The position numbers and the translations under genes are program-made. 64,000 bases of DNA from Romanomermis culicivorax (lineage: Eukaryota > Nematoda > Enoplea > Mermithida > Mermithidae), in the NCBI GenBank assembly GCA_963922205.1, contig CAWUHX010000138.1, positions 62,001 through 126,000 on the forward strand, read 5' to 3'. The notes beneath the pieces were generated by a model. The model worked only from the letters and a program-made list of their open reading frames with translations, did no database searches and was not told the origin of the DNA. Shown piece by piece: positions 20,746-39,812 of this stretch. Each line of letters starts with the position of its first letter. Within the stretch, counting starts at the first letter, position 1.

Positions 20746-21317
20746 TGATATATGGGCACAATTTGTCATTCAGTTTCTTTACACTAGATCGCTGTTGAAA
20801 AAGTTTATTTTGCTCAGATCGTGCTTTTATAAATGAAGAGTGTCTGTTTTTGTCGCATAATAAACGAACATCGACTAACCATTAACTTAGTAAATATGTA
20901 GTCATTGGCGTATATCCACTATCTTTGCAATTGTTCTCCAACGACGTGTCTTATCCGTATGCAAATGCATGGGGGTTTAATCATTGCGAAATTCGCTATT
21001 TTTCATTCAAAATGGAAAAAGTGTCAATTGATGCGAAGCAAAATTTTAGTAGCTTTTTATTTTTTTGGGCAAAAAATGTAGATTTTTGTAGACTTTTGAA
21101 AGAAAACTTTTTTTTTGAAAGAAAACTGTTTTTTCAAATGCAAACGTTTGTAGATGCTTAAACGTTTAAAATAAACACCAAAAAAGCTATGTGCATGGTT
21201 TTCGGCGCAAAATGAGAGCACATAATGATAACATTCAATTTTGTACTACAACAATTTGGCGCAAAATGAGAAAACAATAACATTCAATTTTTTATTACAA
21301 TATTCTTTTATTGAAGG

Positions 21318-21556
21318 AAAACGCTGTTTTAGGAATCCGCTGTTTTAGGAAACGCTGTTTTAGGAATCCGCTGTTTTAGGAAACCCTGTTTTAGGAATCC
21401 GCTGTTTTAGGAAACGCTGTTTTAGGAATCCGCTGTTTTAGGAACCGCTGTTTTAGGAACCGCTGTTTTAGGAATCCGCTGTTTTAGGAAACGCTGTTTT
21501 AGGAAACGCTCTTTTAGGAAACGCTGTTTTAGGAAATGCTGTTTTAGGAATACGCT
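21318..21556 (-). repeat. Right inner tandem array (inverse of the left)
   Basis: Repeated CGCTGTTTTAGGAATC/CGCTGTTTTAGGAAA units, the complement of the left array. It directly abuts the outer right arm at 21556. A repetitive 'FLKQR' frame on the minus strand is only a by-product. Confidence 0.85.
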
Positions 21557-21670
21557 GCTTGGGCGCCAAAGTGAGACATGGCGCCAAAGTAAGATGGGCG
21601 TCAAAGTGAGGTGGGTGCCAAAGTGAGATGGACGCCAAAGTGAGATGGACGCCAAGTTGCAACACAATCT

Positions 21671-22353
21671 ATTTATCACCACAAAATTACTCTGTGTGTG
21701 CGAAAAAATAATAAACATAAATTCCATGAAAACTCCGCAACATATGCGAAAATTTTGAAAATTGGCGAAAATTCCAGTCAAAATTTGGCTGAAGAAAATG
21801 ATCAAGATTTGTCGGATTTTATGTCAATCTTGATGAAACTTATGGTTTCACTGCAATCCAACATGAAAGACATTAAACCATGAGTGAAAATTATAGATCA
21901 AAAGACACAAAAATTGGGGATTTGGGTTTACAACTTCCTAGTCGACTTATTCCAGATCGAACCAGAGCAGGACTTTGAAACAAAGCAACGTCAGGTTAAA
22001 AAATTTTTTCAAGCAGGCAAATTTCTCAAAAAATAAAGCTAACGAATTCAACTTTGACCCCATTGGCATTTTATACATTAATTGAACTTTTCCAGATCTT
22101 AAAATCGATTTTACACTGATCAATCAAAAATATTATGCAGCTAAATTTGTTCAAAAATTGGGCGTTTCGAACAAAGATTGAAAACCGTCGATCAATAGGT
22201 CAGATGATGCTACAACAGCGAAAATCAAGGAAAGAAAAATGTCAAAACAAAGATGAAAGTAAAAAATAAAGCCAACACTTGAAATGATATAAATTATGCT
22301 TTTTTCCCAACGTATCGTCCTTTTGTACTTATATTTTGTTTTCTACCCACATC
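21671..22353. other. Non-coding DNA between foldback element and Polinton copy 2
   Basis: AT-rich sequence; no gene or repeat was recognised. The six bases before copy 2 are CACATC. Confidence 0.4.
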
Positions 22354-23178
22354 AGTAGTAAGGCTGGATGGTATAGGTAGTATGGTTAAGGATATCCCCA
22401 TCTTTTGTGTACTACCTATAATTTGTCATTTTTGGCCGATTTATGGGTAGTATGGTAAACATATACAGTCGATTTTTTGTCGATTTATAGGTAGTATGGT
22501 TAAGCATACATGTTCTGGAGTTACTGTAATAGTGGAATTACGGTAATTTTTGGATTATGGTAATAGTGGAGTCAGGGTAATAGTTGTGTTACTGTAGGTG
22601 GAAAAGGAAAATCGATGATGAACGGAAAATGGAAAAAGAAAATTGCTGATGAACGGAAAATGGAAAAGGAAAACTAAAGTGAACAAAAAAATGGAAAAGA
22701 AATAAAAAGAAAGCATGTATAAAAACGACTTCCTCCATGGGCAGAGGAAGTCTTTCAAAAATTTGCACCCCCATACCCCTTTGACAAAAGGGCACCACCT
22801 GCAGGCGTAATTATGTTTGGAGGTCCCATTCCTGAACATTCAAGTCAATAAATGTCAGAATGGTCAAATTGGTCAGTAATAGTCTGTTTTATGAGTAAAA
22901 TCTCAAAAGAGTCTATACGTGATGAAACATTATTCTTATATGTGCATGCGTATAAAGTTGATTGTCTGTCAAAAATGACCGAGAAGGTCTTTTATAGAAA
23001 AATGACCAGAACGAGCTGGACATAAAAAGCATGTAGACCAAGAAGGTCTTTTATAGAAAAATGACCGGAACGAGCTGGGCATAAAAAGCATGTAGAAAAT
23101 TTGGAGAGTTCAGAAATCTTTACGTATCAAAAGGAAAAAATTTTAATTCGATGCAACATTTTTGTTTTATTGTAAAAA
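22354..23178. repeat. Polinton copy 2 terminal/subterminal region
   Basis: Counterpart of 14709-15486. It keeps the iteron layout with core TATAGGTAGTAT (inverse ATACTACCTATA) at about 22372, 22483 and nearby, then a purine-rich stretch. The AGACC…GTCTTTTATAGAAAAATGACC segment is duplicated at about 22980-23010 and 23038-23070, which copy 1 shows more weakly. Confidence 0.75.
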
Positions 23179-30577
<7,399 letters not shown>

Positions 30578-31150
30578 TATAAGGATTATCCAAACTAAAA
30601 CTAGAAAAAACTAGAAAACAACTTATTTACCAAAATAAAATCAGTAATAATGGAAAAATATTTTATAAATTAGCAAAAACTATTAATTCTATGGTAGAGA
30701 TTTAATTATTGTTTAGGACCTTGTCATAGTATTTTTCTTTTTTATGCTGGGAAAGCTTTAAAGACCATCATAACTCATGAATATGTGGCCATGTCATTTC
30801 TTCAGCTTATCTTACTAGCTTTTAACCAGATAAAATCAGTTGAAACACCTGTTTTACTGTACAACTCTAGTATTTTTTGCTTTGATTCTTAATACTATAA
30901 AAGAACTGTAATAGCTGTTTATAACCGGTTGCAACATCTTTGCTTTTTATGGGGAAAAGCTTAAAAGGTTATTATAATTCATGCACACATGGCTATACCA
31001 TTTCTATAGCTCTGATTAGGAAGATTACTATAATGCACAAACACAATTATTTTCTCTAGGTTCTATACATATATGCTAGAACGACCATTTACTGTAGAAC
31101 ATATAGCTGGAATATTTCTTTTCCTTATAAGCCCACCTCTTACATAGCTG
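30578..31150. promoter_or_regulatory. Control region remnant of Polinton copy 2
   Basis: Inverse of about 9240-9897. It keeps the AAAGCTTTAAAGACC…AACTCATGA motif at about 30751-30780 and a variant at about 30951-30985. It ends near a GCCCACCTCTTACATAG stretch corresponding to copy 1 near 9245-9275. Confidence 0.6.
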
Positions 31151-33281
31151 TGCGGCAAAGATATTTGCGCCTGTTCTTTCAGTCACAGGATGGAAAGTTA
31201 ATTATTCCAAACATTTGGCTAAGCATACTTTACACTTCTCACACACAATGGCGGCCATCTTTCAGGAGCACTTCTACTCGCGCCTGTGTCATTAATCATT
31301 TTTTCGAGCATAGTTCATTTTCAGTTCAAAGATGGGTCCGGGACGCGTCCAGGTCGCGTCCGGACGCGTCTGGTGTAGATGGTTAGTTTCGCCTGGTAGT
31401 GTAGGCACGGCTGAATCAGGAGCATTTTTGTATGCTTTACCCTGTTCTCCCATTCGCAGATTGGTGCCCAATGTCTGTATCCAAGGCCCAGTTGCATTAA
31501 AGGGGTCTGAGCTCGAGCTCAAGATAATCGTGAACAATCGACTCGGTCTGACCTCAAGTTCGGTATAATTTGAATGTCACCAGGATTATAACGAGCTTAA
31601 TGTCGAGATTATCCCCAGCTAGAGCTATCGGGTTGCACCAACTTTTTCACATAATTTTTTTATCCCTAATGCAAATAAATATGAAAATTTGTGCAATTCC
31701 CCAACTCGAACTTAAACCTCAGTATTAGTTAATCCTGAAGTGAGTATTGTTTGTGCACTGCAAGAAAATAATTTGGACATTGCGATTAGCTCAAACTCAG
31801 GATCATCAATTTAATCCCGATGTTGAGATTATCCTCATGTTGGGTTAGTGCAGCCAACCTCAGGTCTCTTCATAGTTCTGAAAATGGCTAAAATATGCCT
31901 CCATCACTATTTTTCAGCTAGTGTGAGAGGCAGGAGTTTGAATTGGTCGGGAGTTAGACTGCTATTGGTCTACCATTTCTTTACATTTGAAATCATGTGC
32001 ATATAATTTTCATATAGAAAAATTTTAATGTAGTTAATGCCGGGTGAAGGACAAAATGCACGGTGCTGTAGAATATACTTTTTCACAGACATGGAAAATT
32101 TTTTTAAGAATGAAAATCCAATATAAAGAAAATGCATTTTTTTCAACTTTAACCCAAGTTCTCAAAAATCTATTCCAGTCCTTTTTCTAGCATGGCAACT
32201 ATCGAAGAGTATATTCTTTTTTTTCTGCCCCAATAGGGCATTTTCTAATAACCTAGTTAAAAATATTTTGGGCTTCAAACATCTCTGGAACTTGCTGCAC
32301 TTTTATTGAAGAATACTTGAAAAAATGAACAATAATACAATGGTTAAAGGTAATAAGAAACCATCATAATAGGAACAACTCTTGTTCCATCTCCTCTTTT
32401 GCGTCTACAGTCAAGCTAGCTCGTCGTCGTCGTGTGTATATATTTGTAAATATTTTCTTATTTTCCTCTAAATACACTTTTCCTTTCAAAAAAAAATTTG
32501 CTCGTGCATTTCAAGTTTTTACATGTTAAACGCTAGAATTCGCATATTTTACAGGTAGCAGCTTAACGATTCAGATTAAATTGTTTCTCCGATACTTCGA
32601 CTCCTACTTATGGATCTTCCAAACCGAATTTGCACAGTAAAATCAGCTACGGCAGCTATCCACGAGCTTTCAGAATTGTTTAAGTTGGCTGAGCCGCATT
32701 TCGGCTTAAATTAATTTTGAATAAGGTACAATGTCACATGTGTTTCGCCCTGTAACATACACACAAGTGTAAAAAAGTACTCAGTAAGAGCCAACGAGCA
32801 AACTCCACTTTTTTCCAAATGAGCCTCAGAAAAGATGCTCAATATGCAAATAATAAACAACCTCCTTAAACGGCCGCCTTTTTTCTCAGATTGCCTGTAA
32901 GTTGCAGCATAACTTGAAAAAAGGAGACTCCGGTGCTACGATGCATGGTCACCTGGGTACGATTTTCTTTGAATATTTTTGCATTTCGAGACTCATTTGA
33001 AAACGAAAAAACTATAGTGAACCTATTAGAGACATCATTCCATACCTACTGGATTAACAGACGAACTTCTACTGAAAAGTGCTCGCAAAAAAATTACTTT
33101 CTTGGCAACCCAATATTTCGAAATGTCAGACGCAACGGAAGTAGAGCTGTCGACTTATTAGAGATTATTTTTTTCACCCAAGAGGCTCGAGAGATCCAGC
33201 TCAGAAGCAGCTTAGCCGCATTTGGACTCTATATGTTACACCGTTGCTAAAACGTGCAACTCCGCAGCATACACGCACAGC
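31151..33281. other. Host non-coding DNA
   Basis: No exon could be supported. A GC-rich spot at 31330-31400 has repeated GGACGCGTC words (three copies of CGCGTCC/GGACGCG). The rest is AT-rich. A short GTCGTCGTCGT run lies at about 32421. Confidence 0.4.
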
Positions 33282-33625
33282 ATAGAAATTCTGCTGGGGG
33301 TCAGCCAGAACAGGGGGTGGAACACAATTTTTTTTCGTTCATGATAAAGAAAAGAAAGGTATTCTAACGTGCGAACAGCATATTCTTACAACTATATTAG
33401 TCAGATATGTAGAATAATTATCTTAGAATGCACTTTTTAAAGTTATAATGTTACTCCTTTGGGATCAAGTATGCCTTGTTTAGAAAAATGGTTAAACTAC
33501 AGCATCATTTCCATTTTTATGACGACTTTCTCTTCTCTCTAGCTCATTTTTCTTCATCAATTTCTCAATTATTGCTGAGGACGTCAAATCTGCTGGGGGT
33601 CAAAATCCCCCCAAACCCCCACACG
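33282..33625 (+). repeat. 350-base dispersed repeat, copy A
   Basis: Begins CATAGAAATTCTGCTGGGGGTC and ends in …TCAAAATCCCCCCAAACCCCC. The inverse of 39440-39812 matches it over the whole length with scattered differences. Ends are C/G-run rich. Probably a small mobile element of unknown class. Confidence 0.7.
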
Positions 33626-34003
33626 TGAATGTATGCTCCACAGTAGTTCAACTCCCACACAAAACAAATCAAATGCTGTACAACTGCAACTTAATACTGT
33701 ATGCTTATGCACTTTTGTTAACTTACAGCTGACAGCAGCTGAAGCTGGAACTTTTGTGTTCTTGTTACAGTTAAACGCCGAGCTGTACTTTAACGGCGAT
33801 AGAGTTGAACTGTAACGCTGTAGCTCACCTATAGCTTAAGTTTGATCACGACTCTGGTATAGTCACAAGAAGTATACAAACATCTTGATGTTGAAGCCAC
33901 ATTTTTTCATTTTCACACACATTTCATAATTGATTAAATTTCAAAGCCGTATATTTCAGAGACTTGATTTATTCAGTGAAAAGTCACAACTCTCAGATTA
34001 TGA

Positions 34004-35666
34004 TCATTTCAAAGGTGACACGGCCACGGGTATCGAACCGCCGGTATTGACATTGATAGGGCCACCCGTAGGTACGGGATTGGGATTCGAATTCGGTGCC
34101 CCGACTCTCGATGCTGCATTAGGTCCAGCTGAGGCAACTTTCGGCACTGGTTTAAATTTGTTGCACTCGCGTCTTTTCAGTTCGGCGTCAATTTTTAATT
34201 GGTTCATAGATAGTTGGGCTTGGGAGGATTCAACTTGCAACGAGCATCTGTAAAAAAATTCGATTCTTCGATATACAAATCAGAGAGCTTCGCTGCGAGC
34301 TCTCGGTGGTAAAAAACGGACCGTTTGAAGGTTTGTATAGGTCAACCAAATGTTGGGTTTTCTTACTCTTGCTCATGTACCCTACTCTAGTTTACTGATT
34401 CGAAACAAATGGCTACAGTATCGTTAGTCGTACCTTTTTACAGTAAGTCACTGCATTTTTATTTGAAAAGCACTTTTTTCATGTTACAGTTTTTCTAAGT
34501 TTTCGATGCTGGTTTGAACAACAGAGGATTCATGAATTTGCATAAAGCGAATTAATTTATTCTACTCTTGGTCTTAGTGTGCATTTTTCATTCAAAACTA
34601 AACGTTCGAACTGTACGTTACTTCAGATTTCACGATTTTAAAGAAAATGTCAAAAAAAGATCAATAAAAAACGCTGAATTCAGTGGTTTGACATGAAGCC
34701 GCCGTCAAGACGCCAAGTCGACATCCAACGAAGAAGCACAAAAAAATCATACACAAGAGTGTTATGGCATGCAATGAACTGGAATTTCAGGTTTCTCTAG
34801 ATACTATAATGTAGCACTTTTATCTACCCTATGTGTAACATTGATCGAATTTTTTGGCGGGAACCACCCGAAGTTATCTTTGAACCAGTAATTTTACGTT
34901 CAACTGGAAAAAGCTGCTTGCATTGTGCTTTTGAACTACCCAATTTTGGATTCAAGCTTACATGTAGCTTTCTGAACAACAACCAGCCAATTTTCCGCAA
35001 ACGCTGGTCAGTGCGTGCTCTTGGGCGCGACACATGCGTAAGTCCTGCTGACCGAAGGCTGTGCTCTTCTTCGGGTTTGCCGTCGCCACCAGCACCGACG
35101 GGGGCAGAGTGACCGGCGGCGGATTATTGTAGTTGTTCAAAGCTTGGTTGCAATAATCGCCCTGCATTGGAAAAGCTTGTGGTCTGCTCATGTTTGCATA
35201 AATTATTTTCAAAATGATCATCAGGTGCACTTTTCGAAATTTATCAGTTTCACTGAAGGTTCACTCTAGCCCGACTCAATTCTCTGCCATTGTTAATTCC
35301 AACAACCAATATTGGAAATTGATTTTCAAATGCAGTTCATATGACATATTACCGTAACTTTTACAGCCAAATGCAAAGACTCACTGTACATTTTCCGCTC
35401 CGACTTACTGCGTTAGCATTGACAGGTTGCACGTTCGAAATGCGACTTTGTAAGCAAGTCGCGCGTTGTTTCCTAAGGTCGGCCGCTTTTGTTGTTATAA
35501 GTTCGCTGATGTTTCTAATTTGGACGTTGCATTTTTGGAAATCCGTCAGATTTTTGGGTTGCGGTTGGGCGGCGTTGGCCGCCGCACTCAATTTGCTGCA
35601 TTCGGAGGATTTATCGATCAATTTGCTGAAACAGTCGGCCGCCGACAGACAAATTTTTGTCGGATC
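34004..35666 (-). CDS. Host gene P2, Cys-containing protein, 5' end not found
   Basis: Three phase-consistent exons: 35666-35409 (acceptor CTACAG, donor GTAAGT), 35161-34962 (acceptor AATGCAG, donor GTAAGC) and 34247-34004 (acceptor TTTACAG, stop at 34004). The product has at least 230 residues with regularly spaced Cys (KICLSAADCFSKLIDKSSEC; CNQALNNY; GCCSESY; CSLQ; ECNK) and a Pro/Asn/Gly-rich C-terminal tail. The second and third exons match the broken gene P1, which supports the model. The spacing suggests a secreted or extracellular nematode-type protein, but I cannot name the family. The first exon, with start and any signal peptide, must lie upstream of 35667 and was not found. Confidence 0.6.
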
Positions 35667-38312
35667 CTGTAGCGTTAGCAAAAAATCAAATTTTTCTTGA
35701 ATTCATGTCTAAAGTCTAGGCTAACATAGTATTAAACTGAAAATAGACTAGCGTTACAGAGAATTACAGAAAATTAACACGATTTTACTGAATTGTAAAT
35801 AAGATCTGCGTTTCGAAGTCACATGTTTTGATAAAAATTTTTATATTCTCTAGAATACAACCACATCTCGACAAATCAAATATTTATGATAAAAATTAAA
35901 ATAAAAAATAAAAACGACCAAGTCCCTGAGGCCTACGGACACAAAACTACACACATCCAAAAACCATTCTCTTGTCACCAATGTCCCTAATTTTACACGG
36001 CCGCTGTGAAAAAATTGAATCTGCAAATGGTTTATGCAATCGTGTTTAACGTGAAAAAGCTGAGCGATGAATATATTTTTTCGATTGTAGGTTGTGATTT
36101 AAGTTGACGGATTCACGGCGGACCTGGGTCGATTTTATTGATATTGATTCTTCATTACAAGCATTTCAAGAAAAACAGACCATGATGCACCTCCAACATC
36201 TATAATGTCTTTTCCATATCAAACAAACGTGAATGAAATGAAGTGGAACAACGGACAGCTGTCAAGATGCGACGTCTATTCATATTTAATTTTTTAGTGT
36301 ATTTTACATTTTGGGTATTATTATGCATTTTTTTGCTCCATATTGGAAAATTCGCAACAACAGAACCCACCTATATACTCAACAAACAAGAACCGGAACC
36401 AACTGCAAATAGATTACCATGAAACGAAACCTATCCCTAAGCGTATTACTATATGGAAAGGTCGGCTATCTTTCATAGCTGGTCTCTTTAGGACAAAATA
36501 CCTAGTTTAAGCCCAAACAAGAAATCCTATCCATAAACTCGACCAAAACGATATATTAAAATAAGAATATTGACTTTAGATGGCCGATCGCCATATTTTT
36601 GCTTATCCTGGCAAAGAAGTTGTCTAGACTTCACAGCAAAAATATTGTTGTCGTTCTTCGTTTTTGCGATCTTCTCACTCTCGTCGAAATTCGTCTCTCT
36701 CGATTGGTCTATTTTATTTTTCTCTATTCATACTATAATTAAATAGAGATTGAGTTTTAGTAATGGTGCCGAATAAAAGTAATTAAACTCAATTAAATTA
36801 CAGTATTATATTTATATTCTTTAATACTACATTTTTTCTCTTCTTTTCTCCTATCTTTTCACATTTTTCTAGTCAGTTTGCTATGCCCCGTCCTGGCAAA
36901 GCGCGCTCCTGTCTAGATTAACTATTTGACCTCATACTATTGACAATAAATTCTACAGTATATGCGAGAATCGATGACATAGTGACATAGGCACCCATTC
37001 TGATTGCGTTAGCAAGAAGACAATGCCGGAATGAGCATCCTATTGTTATGATGTATAGTTTTACACAAGTTGGTTGTCGACTCATAAGGGTTCATATGAA
37101 GCAATTAAGACACACTTTCGGAGAAAATTCAGCTTCTCATACAGAGAGTTGTAATAAGTAATAAGTTAACCCCACCTGAAAATCAGACATTTGGTGAACT
37201 TTATGCACTAGGAACGTGATATTCATTTCGTCTGAAAATCAAAATTCGCATAGCTATAGTGAGACAAAGGTTGACAATTATGATTTTTCGCTTTTGGACA
37301 TACACTTCCTTCAACTAATGCAAGTTTAGGTACGTCAGGCATCGTGTTCGGAAAATTTACGCAACATTAGGCTAATCGATCGCCCACAATTTACTGTAGC
37401 ATTCATTAGTGTAAAGTATGTATAATAGAGTACAGTGGTGCTCGAAACATCAAATTTGAAGAACAAAAATTGTCATTTTTTCACAAGAATCGCCATATCT
37501 ACCGTTAAAGTTCAGGAACCAAAAAAATTCCCTATACAATAGATAGTTTACGATGTCTTCTACCTACTGACAAAAGATTACGGAAATTTATGTACTGCTA
37601 GAGGGTCACAGGACTTGGAGTATAAATACCATCTTATAGTTGCATTTTCTGATAATTGCGACCTCAATTATGGGAGAATCACAGTTTGATAAATTTCAAA
37701 AATGAGACACTACAACAAGTTTTGTATGCTGAATATCGAGGTAATTCTCATATTGCATAAAAAATAAAATTCACATTGTTACAGTACCCAAAAGTTGAGA
37801 ATTTTCGCATTTCTTGGCATTTTTCTGTCTATTTACGAGACTTAAGATGTATTGGCCTAGACATATTCATTAGATGCAGAATACAGTGCTCTATAACGTG
37901 GTATAAAATTTTTCCCCCCATTTTGCATCTTAAACTTTTCATCAAGTTTTAAAGTGTTGAAAATGAGACGACAAAAATGTTTAAAAAGCTGGGTTTTTTT
38001 CATAAAAATGACTATACCCACTGCTGAAGCTCAAAAGGACCGATAATCTAGTGGATAGTTCACGATGTCTCCTAAATGCCTACAAAAATGAAAGAAATTC
38101 ACATTTTTAATTCTCCATCAACAAAAATTAGCTTTTCTTGGAATTTTATGTTTCACATCAAATGATAGTTAAGGATTTGGCATGGATTAAAATTTTGAAG
38201 CACATAAGCTTCTAAGAAATTATTTCGAGTCATGTAGTGTTGGTGTTGAGAGTGGTCACGGCAACCACCTCAACTACGAATTGTTGCAAAAAAAGAGAGC
38301 ACCTTTCCCGTT
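35667..38312. other. Host non-coding DNA, possibly with the 5' exon of P2
   Basis: No firm gene. Two TCCTGGCAAAG…GTCTAGA segments about 290 bases apart (36606-36636 and 36889-36918) enclose AT-rich DNA with an AATAAA, which may be the relic of an LTR or small transposon. Confidence 0.35.
36267..36422 (+). CDS. Possible small secreted peptide (51 residues)
   Basis: ATG frame with a strongly hydrophobic N-terminus (FLVYFTFWVLLCIFLLHIG) after two Arg, followed by a polar tail rich in Thr, Pro, Glu and Asn. It looks like a signal peptide or anchor, but no splice or trans-splice site was recognised, and a chance frame is quite possible. Confidence 0.15.
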   Translation: MRRLFIFNFLVYFTFWVLLCIFLLHIGKFATTEPTYILNKQEPEPTANRLP

Positions 38313-38385
38313 GCTTGGTTGGCTCAGTTGGTTAGAGCGTGCGGACGGTAGCCGCAAGGCCCCAGGTTCAAGTCTCAGACCGAGC
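38313..38385 (+). tRNA. tRNA-like sequence (anticodon GGT), probably a pseudogene or SINE head
   Basis: 73 bases with a 7-bp acceptor stem (GCTTGGT/ACCGAGC), a 4-bp D stem (GCTC/GAGC) with A-box TGGCTCAGTTGG, a 5-bp anticodon stem (TGCGG/CCGCA) with loop ACGGTAG, a 5-base variable loop, and B-box GGTTCAAGTCT. Against function: position 33 is C, not T; the T stem (CCAGG/CTCAG) has two mismatches; and a GGT anticodon is unusual for nuclear tRNA-Thr. Flanking CCTTTCCCG and CGGGAAAAGG are inverted, as in a mobile tRNA-derived unit. Confidence 0.45.
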
Positions 38386-39439
38386 CTAACTTTTACTGAA
38401 GCCCCGAGTAGCGGGAAAAGGTCGCCTCAACATTGGGACATTTATATCCTCCGTTTCATAGTCCTCACCTAAATCGCCTGCTTCAGTTGGATAGTAGTTG
38501 GTTTCTCTGTGTTCAGGAAGGCGACTGAACTTAGTAAGTCTAATTCGTGAAGACCAACGAGCCTACTACTATCATGCTGAATCAAACGATTTATGTGAAG
38601 AAGATGAAGCAGAAGCTATGAAATATCCCAAACTATGACCCGAATTTGAATATGGGAAGTGGCTTATTCCAAAGCGACCGTTTCAAGCTTGATGCTTTGT
38701 TTTTTCTTTATGCTCACACCTAATACTTTAAGATCATCTAATCTGAAACATAAATTATCGAAAAAAGTCAACTTTTGTTGATCAAGAATTGAAAATCAAG
38801 ACCTATCGACTAAAATAGTTCACTGTTTTTTGTAGATTTAACCACATAAAGTTTTATAATTTTTCGTGGGCAACTAGCAGTTGAATCACTGGTAAAATTT
38901 CATCGATCTATTCACAATGGTTGTGCAACAGGATGTCTCAAAAGAGATGCAACAGAAAGTCCTCTCTTCAGTAATTTGATAAATCGAAGCTGCGAGTTTA
39001 ATGTTACAAAATAAATGTCGGCTGTATGCCTCGAGCCTATGTTCACAGCACGTGAAGTCAGCCGAACGAAAATAGACGAAATGATAGTAGATTGCAATGC
39101 TTTTCCAATACAATGAAGGGCATCCGAATAACTCTTTCCATTTTTCTGCAAACGAATTTCAAATAATTACTCGATTTCTGAAATCTAATGAAAATTTTCG
39201 AAATTTCTGATTTTTCATTTGAGACATTTCGTTCATCAACCATCAAACCTAGACCAATGAAAATTTATCATGACCTCGAGCCACATGTTTTCTTCTTGTG
39301 TATTAGGTAAAGAAGCATCCTGTGTACCCTGAACTTAATTGGTTGGGTTTTTATCCTGGATCAAAAAATACTTAAAGGACAGTTTAGTGTGTGCAAATCT
39401 CTACCGCTCCTTCCCCAACGGTGCACGATAATGCCCATC
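38386..39439. other. Host non-coding DNA
   Basis: No gene seen. An imperfect inverted pair (GGATAGTAGTTGGT near 38489 and ACCAACGAGCCTACTACTATC near 38553) follows the tRNA-like sequence and could be its 3' extension. Confidence 0.35.
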
Positions 39440-39812
39440 ATAAATGTACATGGGGGGGGGGGTTTGGGGCGTTCTGACTCCAGCAGATTTGTGCCCCACA
39501 GGAATGATTGAGAAGATGACGAAGGAAAGTGAGCAAGAGAGAAGAAAAAGTCGTCATAAAAATAGAAATGATGCTGTACTTAAACAAAGCATACTTGATT
39601 CCAAAGAAGTAACATTAAAACTTTAAAAAGTGCTGTCTACTAAGCGAATAATTTTACGTATCTAACTGATATAGGTTGAAGAATATATGCTGCTTAGATG
39701 TTGGAAAATCTTTCTAAGACCTTTCTTTTCGTCATCAAGAACGAAAAAAAATTTTCTATCCCACACCTTATCCTGGCTGACCCCGAGCAGAATTTCTAAG
39801 CTGTGCTTCTCA
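39440..39812 (-). repeat. 350-base dispersed repeat, copy B (inverse of copy A)
   Basis: Inverse of 33282-33625, including the G-run end (39450-39459) and the GAGCAGAATTTCTAAGCTGTG end. Together with copy A it makes an inverted pair 5.8 kb apart flanking gene P2 and the tRNA-like sequence. Confidence 0.7.

Larger units (their letters stand above)
19283..21670. mobile_element. Foldback element with nested outer and inner tandem-repeat arms
   Basis: The outer ends are inverted: left AGATTGTGTCACGACTTGGCG and right, inverted, AGATTGTGTTGCAACTTGGCG. They run into repeated CTCACTTTGGCGTCC-type units (19300-19560 left, 21560-21655 right). Inside lies a second inverted pair of arrays of CCTAAAACAGCG units (20480-20742 left, the complement at 21318-21556 right). 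The 20743-21317 core has no convincing gene. A purine-rich tract lies between the left outer and inner arms. No clear target duplication was found. This looks like a foldback-type transposon or a MITE nested in another. Confidence 0.7.

Noticed and set aside
21422-21805. FLKQR-repeat protein
   Set aside because: Translation of the inverted CCTAAAACAGCG array.
32933-33250. 105-residue plus-strand frame
   Set aside because: No splice context, no recognised motif, AT-rich surroundings; likely chance.
33930-34253. Plus-strand 107-residue frame (and 35341-35700 plus)
   Set aside because: Shadows of P2 exons, which have matching splice sites and a paralogue on the minus strand.
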